Positions 41,406 to 52,445 of a DNA stretch of 64,000 nt are shown here, piece by piece. The translations under genes were made by a program, and so were the position numbers. The number at the start of each line of letters is the position of its first letter. Positions within the stretch are counted from its first letter, which is position 1. The DNA is from Aurantiochytrium sp. KH105 (taxonomy: Eukaryota > Sar > Bigyra > Thraustochytrida > Thraustochytriidae), in contig BGKB01000009.1 in the NCBI GenBank assembly GCA_003116975.1, forward strand, positions 311,126-375,125, written 5' to 3'. Below the pieces are notes generated by a model. That model searched no databases. It was not told the origin of the DNA and was given only the letters and a program-made list of their open reading frames with translations.

Positions 41406-42968
41406 TTAATTGTCAATGACATCGTAAGCGGGGTCGAAGCGGCGACGGAACATCGGACCCTCCTTGTTCTTGCGCAGAACGAGGAACCAGACGCCAAAGA
41501 AGAACGCCATCACACCAGCGGAAATACCAACGACGGCCCAGTTGCCGACAGAGGCAATGAGCGGGAGCGCGAGCGAGGTCCACACGCCACCACCAAGGAA
41601 GGGCTCAGTCACGAGCTGCTTGGCAGCAAAAGCCTCGGCAGCAGGCGTCTCGTACTCGGGGTCCACAATGCGCAAAAGCATGAGACCAATCGAGGTGGTC
41701 GCGGTACTGGTGCCAAACTCCGGAAGAGCACGCTCAACCCAGAAGTCCGGAAGCATGAGCGGCGCGAGGAAGAAGAAGCAGATGAGCTGCCAGCCGAGAA
41801 TGGCAAGGAGAACAATCATGAGGGGACCAATGTTGTCAGCGACGACAGCAAGGTTGGTCGTGGCGACGGCGGTGAGCACGAGCACATCGAGCGAGAAGCC
41901 GGAGATGCGCTCCATCATGCCGCGGTCCAGAGGCGAGTCCGTGCAGTACTTGTCAAGAAGGATCTGGACGACAAGACCCCAGAGAAGGCACATGGGGAAA
42001 AGCGGGAAGCCGGAAAAGAAGGCGTACTCAACGAGCCAGTCGTCGAGGGTCTCGAGGGCGATAAGAATGCGCTTGGTCCAGTACGAGAGGAACAGCACGA
42101 CGCCAATGTACGCCATGTGCAGGGCGAGGGTCTCGACGGCATCGTTGGAAACGGTAAGGTAGGCGCCAGGGACGCGCTTGGCCATGGGGATGATCGCCTT
42201 CTCGGTCCAGGGGCGCACCTCAAAGCCGTGCTGGGCGGGGACACCAGGGACGTTGTCAACATCGGCCATCGGGTTGGCCTGCGCCTTGGAGTACGAGTCA
42301 ACGGTGCCGCTCTCAGCATCCTCGGCCTGCTTGAGCAGATGGGACATGCGAGACCAACCAAAGTAGTTGGCAACGTTGCACAGAATGGTACCGACGATGA
42401 CACCAAAGAGGATACCAAAGGTGGCGGCAGTGATACCGAGATCGCCACCCTCCGGGAAGCCGAGCGCAGCGTACGAGGCAGTCACGCCAGCAGCCGTACC
42501 GTGGCCACCCTGGGTACCAACGGGGCCGAGGGAGCCAAAGAGAGGGTGAGTGCCAAAGGCAGGGATGAAGAGGATTCCGGTGAGCAAGCAAGCCCAAAAC
42601 CAGTTGCCCCATGCGATCACCCAGCCGTAGGCAATCTGAGGGGCAGCAGTGTCCCAAACTTCGCGGGCGTTGGGCACGGTCTTGCCCATGAAGAGGGTGG
42701 CAAAGACGATGTTGATGAGGAATCCAGGCATGTTACTCCAGCCAGAGATGAAGTCGCTTTCAATCACAGTCGTTGCGTCGTCGTCGAGGGTGCACATTTG
42801 CACAAAGAAGAGGCCGAGGAGACCGCCAATGAGAGAGGCCGGCAGCATAAGCTTACGCGTGCAGGCGAGGTGCTCGCGGATGACATGGCCAATGTACATG
42901 AAGACAAAGAGGAGCGAGAAGGACGAGACTCGCGCCATGCTGCCTCCGAGGGCAAAGTCGGTCGCCAT
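41406..42968 (-). CDS. GltS-type sodium/glutamate symporter, paralogue 3
   Basis: The 520-aa near-twin of paralogue 2, 7.5 kb away on the same strand. The re-entrant motifs GGHGTAA and FGTSTATTSIG are unchanged, and both coding ends align codon for codon. Among the roughly 19 differences are I184F, several in the central loop and two near the C-terminus (FRRRFDPAY versus FRRGFNPAY). A 242-bp stretch (41526-41767) is identical to 34074-34315, silent sites included. The complementary strand is open for over 550 codons because of strong codon bias; that frame is a shadow. Both copies look intact and functional. Confidence 0.82.
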   Translation of the reverse strand: MATDFALGGSMARVSSFSLLFVFMYIGHVIREHLACTRKLMLPASLIGGLLGLFFVQMCTLDDDATTVIESDFISGWSNMPGFLINIVFATLFMGKTVPNAREVWDTAAPQIAYGWVIAWGNWFWACLLTGILFIPAFGTHPLFGSLGPVGTQGGHGTAAGVTASYAALGFPEGGDLGITAATFGILFGVIVGTILCNVANYFGWSRMSHLLKQAEDAESGTVDSYSKAQANPMADVDNVPGVPAQHGFEVRPWTEKAIIPMAKRVPGAYLTVSNDAVETLALHMAYIGVVLFLSYWTKRILIALETLDDWLVEYAFFSGFPLFPMCLLWGLVVQILLDKYCTDSPLDRGMMERISGFSLDVLVLTAVATTNLAVVADNIGPLMIVLLAILGWQLICFFFLAPLMLPDFWVERALPEFGTSTATTSIGLMLLRIVDPEYETPAAEAFAAKQLVTEPFLGGGVWTSLALPLIASVGNWAVVGISAGVMAFFFGVWFLVLRKNKEGPMFRRRFDPAYDVIDN

Positions 42969-43027
42969 GGTCTTGAGAAGCTTTAGAAGCTCTTCTTGTT
43001 GTTTTTCCTTTCTTCTTTTGGTTTGGA

Positions 43028-43085
43028 GGAGTTGCGGATCTGCTGCTAGCCCGATCGCGCCGTGCGAGATCCGCCGTCCTCTATT
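43028..43085 (-). promoter_or_regulatory. Conserved 5' block, GltS paralogue 3
   Basis: Counterpart of 35614-35671, lying 60 bp upstream of the ATG. The different distance to the ATG (60 versus 98 bp) shows that the intervening leader evolves freely while the block is kept. Confidence 0.55.
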
Positions 43086-44647
43086 GTCTTATTTTTTCAA
43101 AGTTAAAAAAAAGAGAGGAGGCCCATACTTTGTCCCTTATCATTTCCAAAATGAAAATTTTTAGCCCGCGCGTACGATGCTAACAACAACTAGCGTTTCG
43201 AGTAGGGCTCTTCCTTTTCTCTCGCCCAAGGCCCTGAGCAGTCTGTTTTGGAGGCTGCGTCGCTACAATTTTCGATCCGCACCAGCTCAAGGCCGTCACC
43301 CACTCACGCATCCATCCACCACGACAGCCAGCCACTGCCAGCCTTTGGCAGCACCTGCGCCTCGTCTTGTCGAGGTGCCGGTCCTATCCCCAGTGCTCCC
43401 GTGAAAGCGTCAAAGCGCTGGAAGCAACGAACCCCTGCCGTTTGCTCTGCTGGACATCCCATCTGTCCCCGGCCTTGTAGTAGTCCACATAAGATCGACA
43501 CATTGTCGAATACGCTACCGCCACCCTGGCCGCCCCCCTTCAGATCGTCCTCAGCTGGCAAATGTTACTAACGAAGCGAAATCTCGGCAAGCTGGAAGAG
43601 GGCTGTAAGCGGGTGGACGCGAGCCAGTCGCCGACGATCTCATCCGCGCTTCTGTTCACTGCTTTCTGCCTCTCCGTCTTCATCTTTTTGCAAGATGGCC
43701 CATTTCCAAGCACGGCTGGCCAATCAATGCGCAGGCTGCTGCAGCCACGTCGCATCGCATCGCACCGCACCGCTCCGCATCGCGTCACCAAGCGTCGCGA
43801 CCTGCGCCCTCGCCGCTTTCCGGCACGCGAGCAAACATGCCTAGGGTGTTGTGCGCCAGCTCTGTCGCGGTGCCTCTCCCTCGTCGACGCTCGCGAGACC
43901 AGAAAAGGCCGTCGGTCGACACGCCGGGGCGGGCGGGCGTGCGGCCGAGCTCGAGCGGGGGCGATCTGTGCCGCGCGCTTGCCTCGCTGTGCCAGCTGCA
44001 GCTCGCGCGCAGGCGCCACACACGCAAAGGTGCCGCAGACATCAGAAGCGGCCGGGAATGTACCTTCAACCCGAGTCACTCCGCTCGCGAGACCTGCCCT
44101 GCCCCGCCTCAGCCTGCCTTGCCACGCCTCGGCCTGCCTCGCCGCTTTGCGCAGCACGCGCGCCGGCCTGCGCGCGCCTGGGCGCGCGCCCGCTTTGCGC
44201 AGCGCGAGCTCGCACGCGCTCTTCGTCAGCGCGTGCAGCCGCACATTGTGGCGAGAGTCGCCACTGTGTGGGCCAGCCTCCATGTATCCGTTGAGCATCC
44301 ATCTGTTCAAGCCTTGCCTTGCTGAGCCTTGAGCCTTCTGAGTTCGAGTTTAAGTCGAGTTCAAGCCGGCCGCAGCCGGGATCGAGGGGAGGGAGAAGTC
44401 GAGCGAGGGCCGCGCGGCCCAAGCGCCTCCCCCGCGTCATGGCCGCGCGGTCCTGGGCGCGTAAGGCCACGGCCCCGCGGGCGAGAGAAATCTGGATTGC
44501 CGAGAAGCTGGACCGAGTGACACGCGACTGTGGGTGCCAATGACGGCTGCATGCATGCACGGGAAGACCCCCAGGGGGGAGGGGGGGGCGCACGCACGTT
44601 TTCCTGCTATCTTCGATGACGGGGCCTGCGATCCCATTCTCGATTGC

Positions 44648-44741
44648 AATCGTGCGCGCATGCCTGGCTGCGTCGCCACCACCATCGGCTCGACAATCGT
44701 GCGCGCATGCCTGGCTGCGTCGCCACCACCATCGGCTCGAC
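44648..44741. repeat. 47-bp perfect tandem duplication
   Basis: Two identical 47-bp units start at 44648 and 44695 (each AATCGTGCGCGC ... GGCTCGAC), followed by further partial CTCGGCTCGAC repeats to about 44756. Confidence 0.9.
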
Positions 44742-47311
44742 CTCGGCTCGACCTCGGCGCGGGCCCAGACTGCAGAGCGTCGCGTCGTGGCGCGACGCAA
44801 GATGACGCGCGCCAGAAAATTAGAAAAAGAGGAGCCAGGGCCTCGTGTGCGACGCGGCGTACGTGTGGTTCTCCTCGATAGTGAATAGCGAAGGCCTAGG
44901 AAGAGACGCCCGCGCAAGTCTCTCGCCCCGCCTCTTGATCGCGCGGTCGATCGATCGGTCGGTGGGCCGATCGAGCAGCGCGCGCCGCACGTTTGAGCTT
45001 GCCCAGCAGACCGCTCGAGGCTGCTCGCGCGCCGCTCGAACTGGAAACTTCAAGCACGCGAGCGGTCTCGGTACGACGAGAGAGCCCCCCCGGGCTCCGG
45101 CTTCTGCAGCAGCCAGCAAGTCCAGCAGTCTTGCAGCCAACCAGCTCTATTTCCACAAATACGGACAGGCTGACGCGGAAGCGGCCTTTAGAAATTCACC
45201 CACCGCTAATCCGGGCCAGCTTTTGAGTGAAGTTGCATCAGGCATTGTTTACGTATTCGACTCATTTCGACTCGATTCGATTCGATTGCGCACGTGGGAC
45301 CGGTCAGCACAGATTCGAGCGTGCGCATATCTCTTGCCTCAACTGGAACAAGCGAGGGGCGGAGCGAGCGGAACGGACGATCGATTATTCACTCGGAAAC
45401 TCCTGCACGTCATGCTTGCGCGCGCTCGCTTCGGCGTGAAAAGATTAATCGGTTGATCGGCCGGCAGAGGGGCGCACGTGAAAGTTGGCGAGGCGGCGGC
45501 GGATGCCCGAGTAGGTGGATGATTCATGCGTGATGCGCGTTGCGAAAGAAAATTAACGTCTCAGGCCTAAAAGCCTGGCCGAGAGAGATTGTCCTACTCT
45601 GGCCAGTTATGCGTGGACGTGCCCCGGAAACAGCGCTAGGGTGGGCGCTGGTAACGATTTCTTGCGCGCGGTCTCCGATCGTCGACGGGGCAATTCGCAA
45701 GAAAATGTCATCTCCATATCCGTGGCGTGCGCGCTTCGTGCGCGCGAACGCTTCGTTCGATTAAAAAAGCGCACACTCGCATTGTCTCCTACGCAGTCCT
45801 TGTTCTTGTCGCCATCCTCCCACGTGTACGCCAAGTTGTTGATTTTTTATCCCAGTCCCAGTCATGCGTATGACGCAATCTTCTCCTTCGCGCCACCAAT
45901 CGAAGACCTTGTGCCTGAGGGAAAGATGCTACGTGGGTGGATGAATGCGCGCGTGCGTCCTGTTGTTTCTGTGCCGCTTCTTTCGAGTGAGACGAAATGA
46001 CTTTGTCCTTCTCACGAAGTCCAAGAGAGCACGGACCCAAGCAAGTCACCGTGGTTCTGTGCCAATCAAGGAGGGGCTGGCGAAAATTGTGCGCTGAACA
46101 AGCACGAGGCAATCGCATCGTCCTCGCTTAGCCCGGACCGTGCATCAAGGGTCTTCCCCGCTGCGCAGTTTCTTCATATCTACCTTGTGCGCGCACAAAA
46201 GGTTTCGAGTTAGCCAGGTTTAGCAAGCTCGTGCACATTTGTTCCTTCGCGGACAGATTAAAACTGTCTGCGAGGGACTGCCGACTCGAGCTCGGCCCAC
46301 ACAATCTCAAGAGTGGGCCATGGCCCAGATCCCGATGCTTTGCGCGGCTCCAGGACCGCTCGGTTGGTATAACGTCTCGCCCACTTTTGCTTGCGGTAGT
46401 GGAAGAGGTCAGCTCGTGAGAAAAAACACGGGTAACATCATCTCCTTCTTGGATTTGAGCTGCAAAGGGCGACTGTGCTTAGATCCTCAAGGGCGCCTGC
46501 TGCTTCTTGGCCCATTCCATTTGAGCGGGAAGATCATCACGAGCAGACGAGCGAGAAGGTTGAGCTTGCCGCTTTCAAGCACTTTTGTTCGCCTCCACGA
46601 CCGCGTTTTCTTGAGTTTGCCACACTCAAGCACTTTAATTGCCTGCTGCTTGCTTGTTTTACTTGAATCTATACAAGTCTGTCAGATCTTGTCGGGGTCC
46701 GTTCTTACTTTTGCTTTGCGGACCACTGTGCAATTCTGACTTGCTTTACCTCTTGTCGGAAAACTCTTGTTCATATAAAGTCGAGCGACTCTGGCTTAAA
46801 TATCCCAAACTTGCACCTTCAAGAATGTTCAGCAGCTTAGCGTGAGTTATTGACAATGAACTAACTTGGACCGTGTTGAGTCGATTGTTCATCGTTTGCA
46901 TGGTGCGCTTTCCAAGATCGAGCGAGCTAGACTCGATCTAGCTTTGCCTCGCTCATTTTTTTCAAAAATTTATCCCCGCTTCAAGCAAGAACTTCTCTGT
47001 GAGCAAAACGTATCAGCTTCAGCCTGGGGACGCTGCATGCTCTTACTTCGTTTGGCGCGAGCCCGTTCGACTCTGACTTGAATGCGAGCACAAACCGTCA
47101 GGACTGCCAATCAAATCAATCTTCCTCTTGCCATGACCTAGCAACGACAAGCAAACCTTGGGCCATCTCAAGCAGGAAAACAACTCTTGATTTTCATGGC
47201 CCTGTCTGATGATGTCGAGCAACGATGCTGTGCGTAGGATCGTTGATCACGCTGTGCCATATTTCCTTCAAGTTGATCGGCGCCATTGAATAAATGATTT
47301 TGACTCGTGCC

Positions 47312-47373
47312 ATTGATTGATTGATCGATCGATTGCTGGTTGATCGATTGCTGGTTGATCGATTGATCGATTG
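47312..47373. repeat. TTGATTG/GATCGATTG repeat upstream of RPC6
   Basis: A degenerate tract with GATTGCTGGTTGATC repeated twice and several GATCGATT units, about 130-190 bp before the RPC6 ATG. Similar in motif and coding-strand orientation to tracts before the CPC1-like and IF2 genes. Confidence 0.75.
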
Positions 47374-47499
47374 TGAAGAAATAAAAAGAAAAGAATTGAA
47401 TGGCAAAGAGACTATTGTATCGCAGCGCGGGGCTGCGCGGTGCGGCGAGGCGCGGCGTGGCGCGACGTGACGCGTTGCTTGCAAGGGGGCGCCGAGACG

Positions 47500-48444
47500 A
47501 TGGCCACCATGTCTCTCGAAGCCAGTGAGGGCAACCCGATGTTGCGGGTTGCCGAGACGGACGCGCAGCGCGATCTAGCTGCCTGGTTGCTGGAGCTGCC
47601 CGAGGACCAGGAGATCTCGCTCAAGGACCTCAAGGACAAGTTCAACCCGGAACCGCTCCGCGAGCAGGCGCTCATCGAAGCATGCAACCACTTTCAGGCC
47701 TCCCACTTTCTTGTCATGCTCGCGCGGAACGGCGAGGTCTTTTGGGTCAAGCGCGATCTCGAGGAAGCCAAGATGCTCGAGGGCGCCAATCAGGAGAACA
47801 TGCTCGTTTTCCAGGAGGTCCGCAAGGCTGGAAACAAGGGCATCTACAAAAAAGACCTCAAGCGGTCCACGGGACTTCCTCAGGGCGCCCTCACACGCTC
47901 GCTCCGCTGGCTTGAGAACCGTAAACTCGTCAAGGCCGTCAAGACGATTGCGAGCAAGACCATGAACCTCTATGTCACGCACGATATCACGCCCCTCCGC
48001 GAGCACACCGGAGGGCCTTGGTATGAAGATCAGGAGTTTGACTCCGACTTTGTAAACTTTGTGCAGCAAACCTTGATCATCCTTATTGATCGCGGCGCAT
48101 CAGGCGACGGCGAAACTCTCCGAAGCATGCACGAGACGATCCTCGCGTCTGGGGCTACAAAGCAAGAGCTCGAGCTGCCCGACCTTCGTAGCGTGTTGCA
48201 AACTCTCTTCTGGGACGGTCGAATCGAGCTCCATCGCAAAGAGACGCGACCGCTTAATGAGTTCACGATTGATACAATTCGTTGGCAAATTCCCCCTCCT
48301 GTACGAGCCAATCAGTTCACCACGGAATCGCCTTGTGGAGGCTGTCCGGTACGCGACAAGTGCACGCCCTATGGCGGCGTTGTGAGCCCTCTTTTGTGCA
48401 AGTACATGGATACCTGGAATGGGTCCGACGGCGTTCTCTTTTAG
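47500..48444 (+). CDS. RPC6: RNA polymerase III subunit RPC6 (RPC34/POLR3F)
   Basis: The 314-aa frame starts at the ATG at 47500; a longer frame would need GTG at 47440, and an in-frame ATG at 47509 sits in a GCCACCATG context. Length equals yeast Rpc34 and human POLR3F (about 316 aa). Winged-helix 1 and 2 cover roughly residues 15-165, including NKGIYKKDLKRSTGLPQGALTR. The linker has the family signature GGPWYEDQEFDSDFVN. The C-terminus carries four cysteines (CGGC, DKC, LLC) that bind an Fe-S cluster in other eukaryotes, within a PCGGCPVRDKC ... GGVVSPLLCKYM context. RPC6 is part of the Pol III-specific RPC3-RPC6-RPC7 subcomplex that opens promoters with TFIIIB. Confidence 0.95.
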   Translation: MATMSLEASEGNPMLRVAETDAQRDLAAWLLELPEDQEISLKDLKDKFNPEPLREQALIEACNHFQASHFLVMLARNGEVFWVKRDLEEAKMLEGANQENMLVFQEVRKAGNKGIYKKDLKRSTGLPQGALTRSLRWLENRKLVKAVKTIASKTMNLYVTHDITPLREHTGGPWYEDQEFDSDFVNFVQQTLIILIDRGASGDGETLRSMHETILASGATKQELELPDLRSVLQTLFWDGRIELHRKETRPLNEFTIDTIRWQIPPPVRANQFTTESPCGGCPVRDKCTPYGGVVSPLLCKYMDTWNGSDGVLF

Positions 48445-48875
48445 CTTCAACATCTTTTCTTTTTTAATGATGATTTGCCTGTACACTGGCTTTGCAACTT
48501 GTTTTTCTATCCTTTCATCCTACGATAAGACGACCGATCAGCGAACGAATCGACTGACCCAATGAAGAATCAACAAATTAAAATGAACTAAATACTCGAT
48601 TGATCCTTTATGGAATCCTGCTCAGTCTGCGCACGACACAAGCAAAACTCCTGCTCTTTAGGAGATGGAAGCGCTCACTGGCCCGCCCGCTCTATCTGCG
48701 CGCATCTAACCTGCACGACGTCTCTTTCTTCACTTCTAATTCACAGACCGTGGCAGTAGCACGCCCAAGAATCGAAAGCAGCTGCGAGCGGGGAGCGGGA
48801 AAGAACATAAACAAAAGGGAACAAAGGACATGCGTTTGCTTATGCGCTCGAGAACGAAAGTGGCAGAAAGAGACC
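48445..48875. other. Convergent 3' spacer
   Basis: The spacer between the stops of RPC6 and IF2. No gene or recognisable element. Confidence 0.5.
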
Positions 48876-51475
48876 CTAGGTCTCAATATAAGCCTCGATA
48901 ATGTCTCCTTCTTCGAACTCCTGGAATGCGGACAACGTGATGCCACACTCCTGGCCCTGCTTCACCTTGCCAACATCATCCTTAAAATGTCGAAGCGAGT
49001 CCAGACCACCGCGGTGAATAATCTCGTCGCCGCGTCGTACGCGCATGCGGCTTGACTTGGCGACCTCGCCGCTCTCCACGCTACAGCCAGCAACGATCCA
49101 TTCACCCTCGCGCCTATTGCGCGGATTCATCTTGAAAATCTTCAGAACCTTGGCGCTTCCGAGGACTTGCACATTATCCTTCTCCGTCAGCTCCTCACTC
49201 ATTATCTTGCGCATGTCGTCGAGCAAATGGTAAATCACAGATTGCGTCACGATTTCAACGCCGCCCTGCTCAGCGACGCGAACCACCGAGTTGGGCGCAC
49301 GCACGTTGAATGCAAAGATTCGCGCCCCAAACGTCTTGGCCAGCTCCACATCAGACGACGCAATCGGCCCGACACCACGCCGAATTACCTTCATGCCAAA
49401 TTCGCTTGGATCCTCGATCTCTACACCGCTCGACTCTTCGTACTTTTGGAGAAACTCGAGAGAAAGACCCTCCACAGAGTACCGGAGCGCCTCCAGAGAA
49501 CCATCTGTATCGGCCTTGAGCACGATCGGAACCACATCAGGGAGAGGCATCGGATGCTCATCCGCGTCCTCTTCCTCATCCGCAGGTTTGCCTTTCTTGC
49601 CCTTGGATTTCTCAACCGTTTCACTCGCCTGTCGAGCTGCGGCGCGTTGTTCCGCCTCAAATCTGAGACGCTCCGCGGCCTCCGCCTCAATATCACGACG
49701 GCGACGCGCGCGAAGGTCCGCGACTTCGCGCGCGCGCTTGGTGGATGAAACAGCAAGAATATCCGAGGCTGGTGCGGGCGGCTCCTTAAAGCCCACGAGG
49801 CGAACGGGTGTCGCAGGACCTGCCTCCTTCAATGGTTTACCTGTGACTGTGTCGAGCAACTGTCGCACACGGGCATGCTGCTCGCCACACACGACATTGT
49901 CACCAACCTTGAGCGTGCCCCATCGCGTCACGATATCCGCAACTCCGCCCATGCCCTGGTCCAGGCGCGACTCGAGGACCACGGCCTCGCCGCGGCTCTT
50001 TGGATCGGCAACCAGGTTCATCTCTGCAGATTGCAGCAAGATGGCCTCTGAAAGATCGTCGAGCCCTCGTCGCGAAGGTGCAGCGATCGGGATAATCTGC
50101 ACGGCACCCCCATGCAAATCCGTCAATACGTCGTGTCCAGTGAGCTCGCTCGAAATGCGATACATGGCATCATCCGCGTCGATGCCCGGCATATCCACCT
50201 TGGAAACGGCCACGATGATGGGCACATTGGCTGCACGCGCCATTTCGATCGACTCGACTGTCTGCGGCCTCACGCCATCCGTCGCCGCAATGACCAGCAC
50301 AACCACATCGGTGAGCAGCGTGCCGCAGCGCCTCATGCTTGTGAAAGCCTCGTGGCCGGGAGTGTCCAGGAAAACAATCGACTGCTCGTCCAAGGCAAAC
50401 TTAAAGGCGCCCACGCTCTGGGTAATGCCGCCCGCCTCGCCGCCCGCAACGTCGGTGCTGCGCAGCGCGTCGAGTAGCGACGTTTTGCCATGATCAACGT
50501 GGCCCATCACCGTAACGATGGGACTCCGCGTCGGAAATTTGGCGACCGCGTCCGCGGACAACGTTTCCAGATCCGTTCGAAATTCGTCCTTGACGCGATT
50601 CTTCTCGTGCTTAGTCTCAATACCGAACTCCATCATTAGGAGCTCGGCGACCTCTGTGTTGATTGTCAGCGCCTCGGCGACGGCCGAGACTTCCTGATTG
50701 GCAATCCGCGACTTGCGTCGACGTCCGCTCTTTTGCTCAAACTTGAGCTGACGCAAGAGGTAGCTCGAGACGTTTGTCCGCACACGAACGCCCGTCTCCT
50801 TCTCGGCTTCGGAATCCATCTGTGACGAATTCGAGTCCAGACCGCCCACCTCAACCAGCTTCGTGATAATGCGACGCGTAGGGATTCCGCTTCGCAGCGA
50901 GAGTTCGCGCACAGTCAGGCTCTCGGGAAGTGAGACGACAACGCGGACTGCCGGTGGCGCGGGCGTACTTTGCGCATTCTTAGCTTTTTTCTTTTTCGCC
51001 CCATCGGCGCCGCCAAAGCGGTCCTTCTTGCCTCGGCCGGCACCGTTCTCGTCGCCCTGCGTGTCGCTGTACTTGCGTGAGTACTCGCGCTTCTTCTTCT
51101 TCGCAAATTTGTCCTTGGACGATCGACCATCCGAACTAGAGTTGTCGTTCATCAGAAGATCGTCAGCATCATCGTTGCTGGAGGGCATCTCATACGAGAC
51201 ATTGTCCAGGGGAACCTCCTCTTCTTCATTATCACCTGCGCGCAGCGCCTGCCCAGCCGCGCGGCCGTTTCCAGGGGTATTTCTCGCATTGAACTTCTTT
51301 TGATGACCCAATCGATTTCCCGACGGAGTTGGCGTCTGGCCGCCGCCGCCCTTTCCGCGCTTGTTGTTGCTGCTGTTGTTGTTGTTGTTCCTGTTGCTTT
51401 GATTCGAGTTTTGGTTGCCCTGATTGTTGCGAGAAGATCCATTGGCTTGGTGGCCATTGTGTTGATGCTGCCTCC

Positions 51476-51509
<34 letters not shown>

Positions 51510-52007
51510 GTTGTTGTTGTTGTTATTATTCCTGTTGTTGTTAATTCTATTGTTATTCCTGTTGTTGTTGTTGTTGTTGTTATTCCTGTTGTTGTTGTTG
51601 TTGTTCCCGTTGTTGTTGTTGTTGTTCCCGTTGTTGTTGTTGTTATTGTTCCTGTTCTTGTTGTTGTTATTCCTGTTGACAGATTTGCCTTTGGGCCCAT
51701 TGCTCTTGCCGGTGCCGCCTCCGCCGCGCCCACCGGCCCCGCCAGACCCTCCAGGCCCGCCGCCACGCGAAGGCGTTGCCTCCACCGCCAAAAGCCGCCT
51801 CTGGATCATCACCAGGTCCTTCGGTGGCCAGGAATCCTTGGCTGTGCCAGCCAATGGCTGCCAGCGTCGACCCTCGGCAACCCGCGAGAGAAGCCGCGAG
51901 TGGGCCCATGCGGAGGCCCCCAGCGACGCCCGCGGCGCGGGGCCGGCGCCCGCCGGCACGGCCCGCGCCGCGCGCCGCGCGCCACTCGCCACGACCCGCG
52001 CGAGCAT
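48876..52007 (-). CDS. MTIF2: Mitochondrial translation initiation factor IF-2
   Basis: The 1,043-aa frame starts at an ATG. Residues 1-60 are Arg/Ala/Ser-rich with few acidic residues, as in a mitochondrial targeting sequence. Residues about 109-216 form a poly-Asn tract with Gly, Thr and Arg interruptions. An IF2-N helical segment follows (VRELSLRSGIPTRRIITKL). The GTPase domain starts near residue 495 with PIVTVMGHVDHGKTSLLDALR, switch II DTPGHEAFTSMR and VSKVDMPG in place of the usual NKxD. Domains II to IV complete the factor, ending EEGDIIEAYIET. IF-2 brings initiator tRNA to the mitochondrial small subunit. It is longer than human MTIF2 (727 aa), mainly through the N-terminal insertions. 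Confidence 0.93.
51361..51680 (-). repeat. Poly-Asn coding repeat in IF-2
   Basis: A GTT/ATT-rich trinucleotide tract on the plus strand encodes mostly Asn (AAC preferred) in the IF-2 N-terminal region. It is probably length-variable and disordered. Confidence 0.9.
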
Positions 52008-52445
52008 CCTTTCTCAGTTTGCATTCTTCAATCAATCCATCGATCAAGTCGGATCAATCAATCAACCAATCGATCAAATCGCAAATGCCAATCATCGACA
52101 GTGGCGGGGGTGCGAGAGAGAGCGAGTGCGTGCCAATGTCGCGCATAAAATCTCCATCCGTGATTTATATCAAGTTTAAGGTAAGGCGTTTGTAGATTAC
52201 ACCACGGGATCTCCACGCAGAACTCTGTTCAATCTCGTCGTTTCTCCCGATGGTCTTCGCCCGCCCGTCATGTATTCAGATTGCCATTGCATGGCCCAGC
52301 AGCCTCCTCTCAGATCGAACCTTGTATAGCTGGTGGGCTGATTATCTTTTTTCCCCCATTTTCTTTGCGCTCGTCGAGCATAGCAAGTTGCGGCCTCGTG
52401 CCATCTTCATCAAAGAAAGAGGATGCCTACAACAACTAGGTGGTG
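52008..52445. other. Spacer between SHIPPO gene and IF-2
   Basis: Contains the IF-2 5' region with the ATCAATC tract at 52028-52082, and the 3' end region of the SHIPPO-repeat gene. No further gene seen. Confidence 0.5.
52028..52082. repeat. AATCAATC/ATCGATC repeat upstream of IF-2
   Basis: A degenerate 4-8 bp repeat lies 21-75 bp before the IF-2 ATG. Read on the IF-2 coding strand it is TTGATTG/GATCGATTG-rich, as in the RPC6 and CPC1-like 5' regions. Confidence 0.75.

Larger units (their letters stand above)
42969..47499. other. 4.5-kb spacer between GltS paralogue 3 and RPC6
   Basis: The first ~500 bp is the duplicated 5' flank. The 43.6-45.2 kb part is GC-rich with overlapping shadow frames on both strands and a 47-bp tandem duplication. 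The 45.5-47.4 kb part is mixed composition with only short ORFs. The RPC6 5' repeat lies at 47312-47373. No gene supported. Confidence 0.55.

Noticed and set aside
41325-42986. 553-codon open frame antisense to GltS paralogue 3 (and 289 codons antisense to paralogue 2)
   Set aside because: The sense strand encodes a clear transporter. The antisense frame is Glu/Gly/Asp/Val-rich without a domain and follows from codon bias (few third-position A or T).
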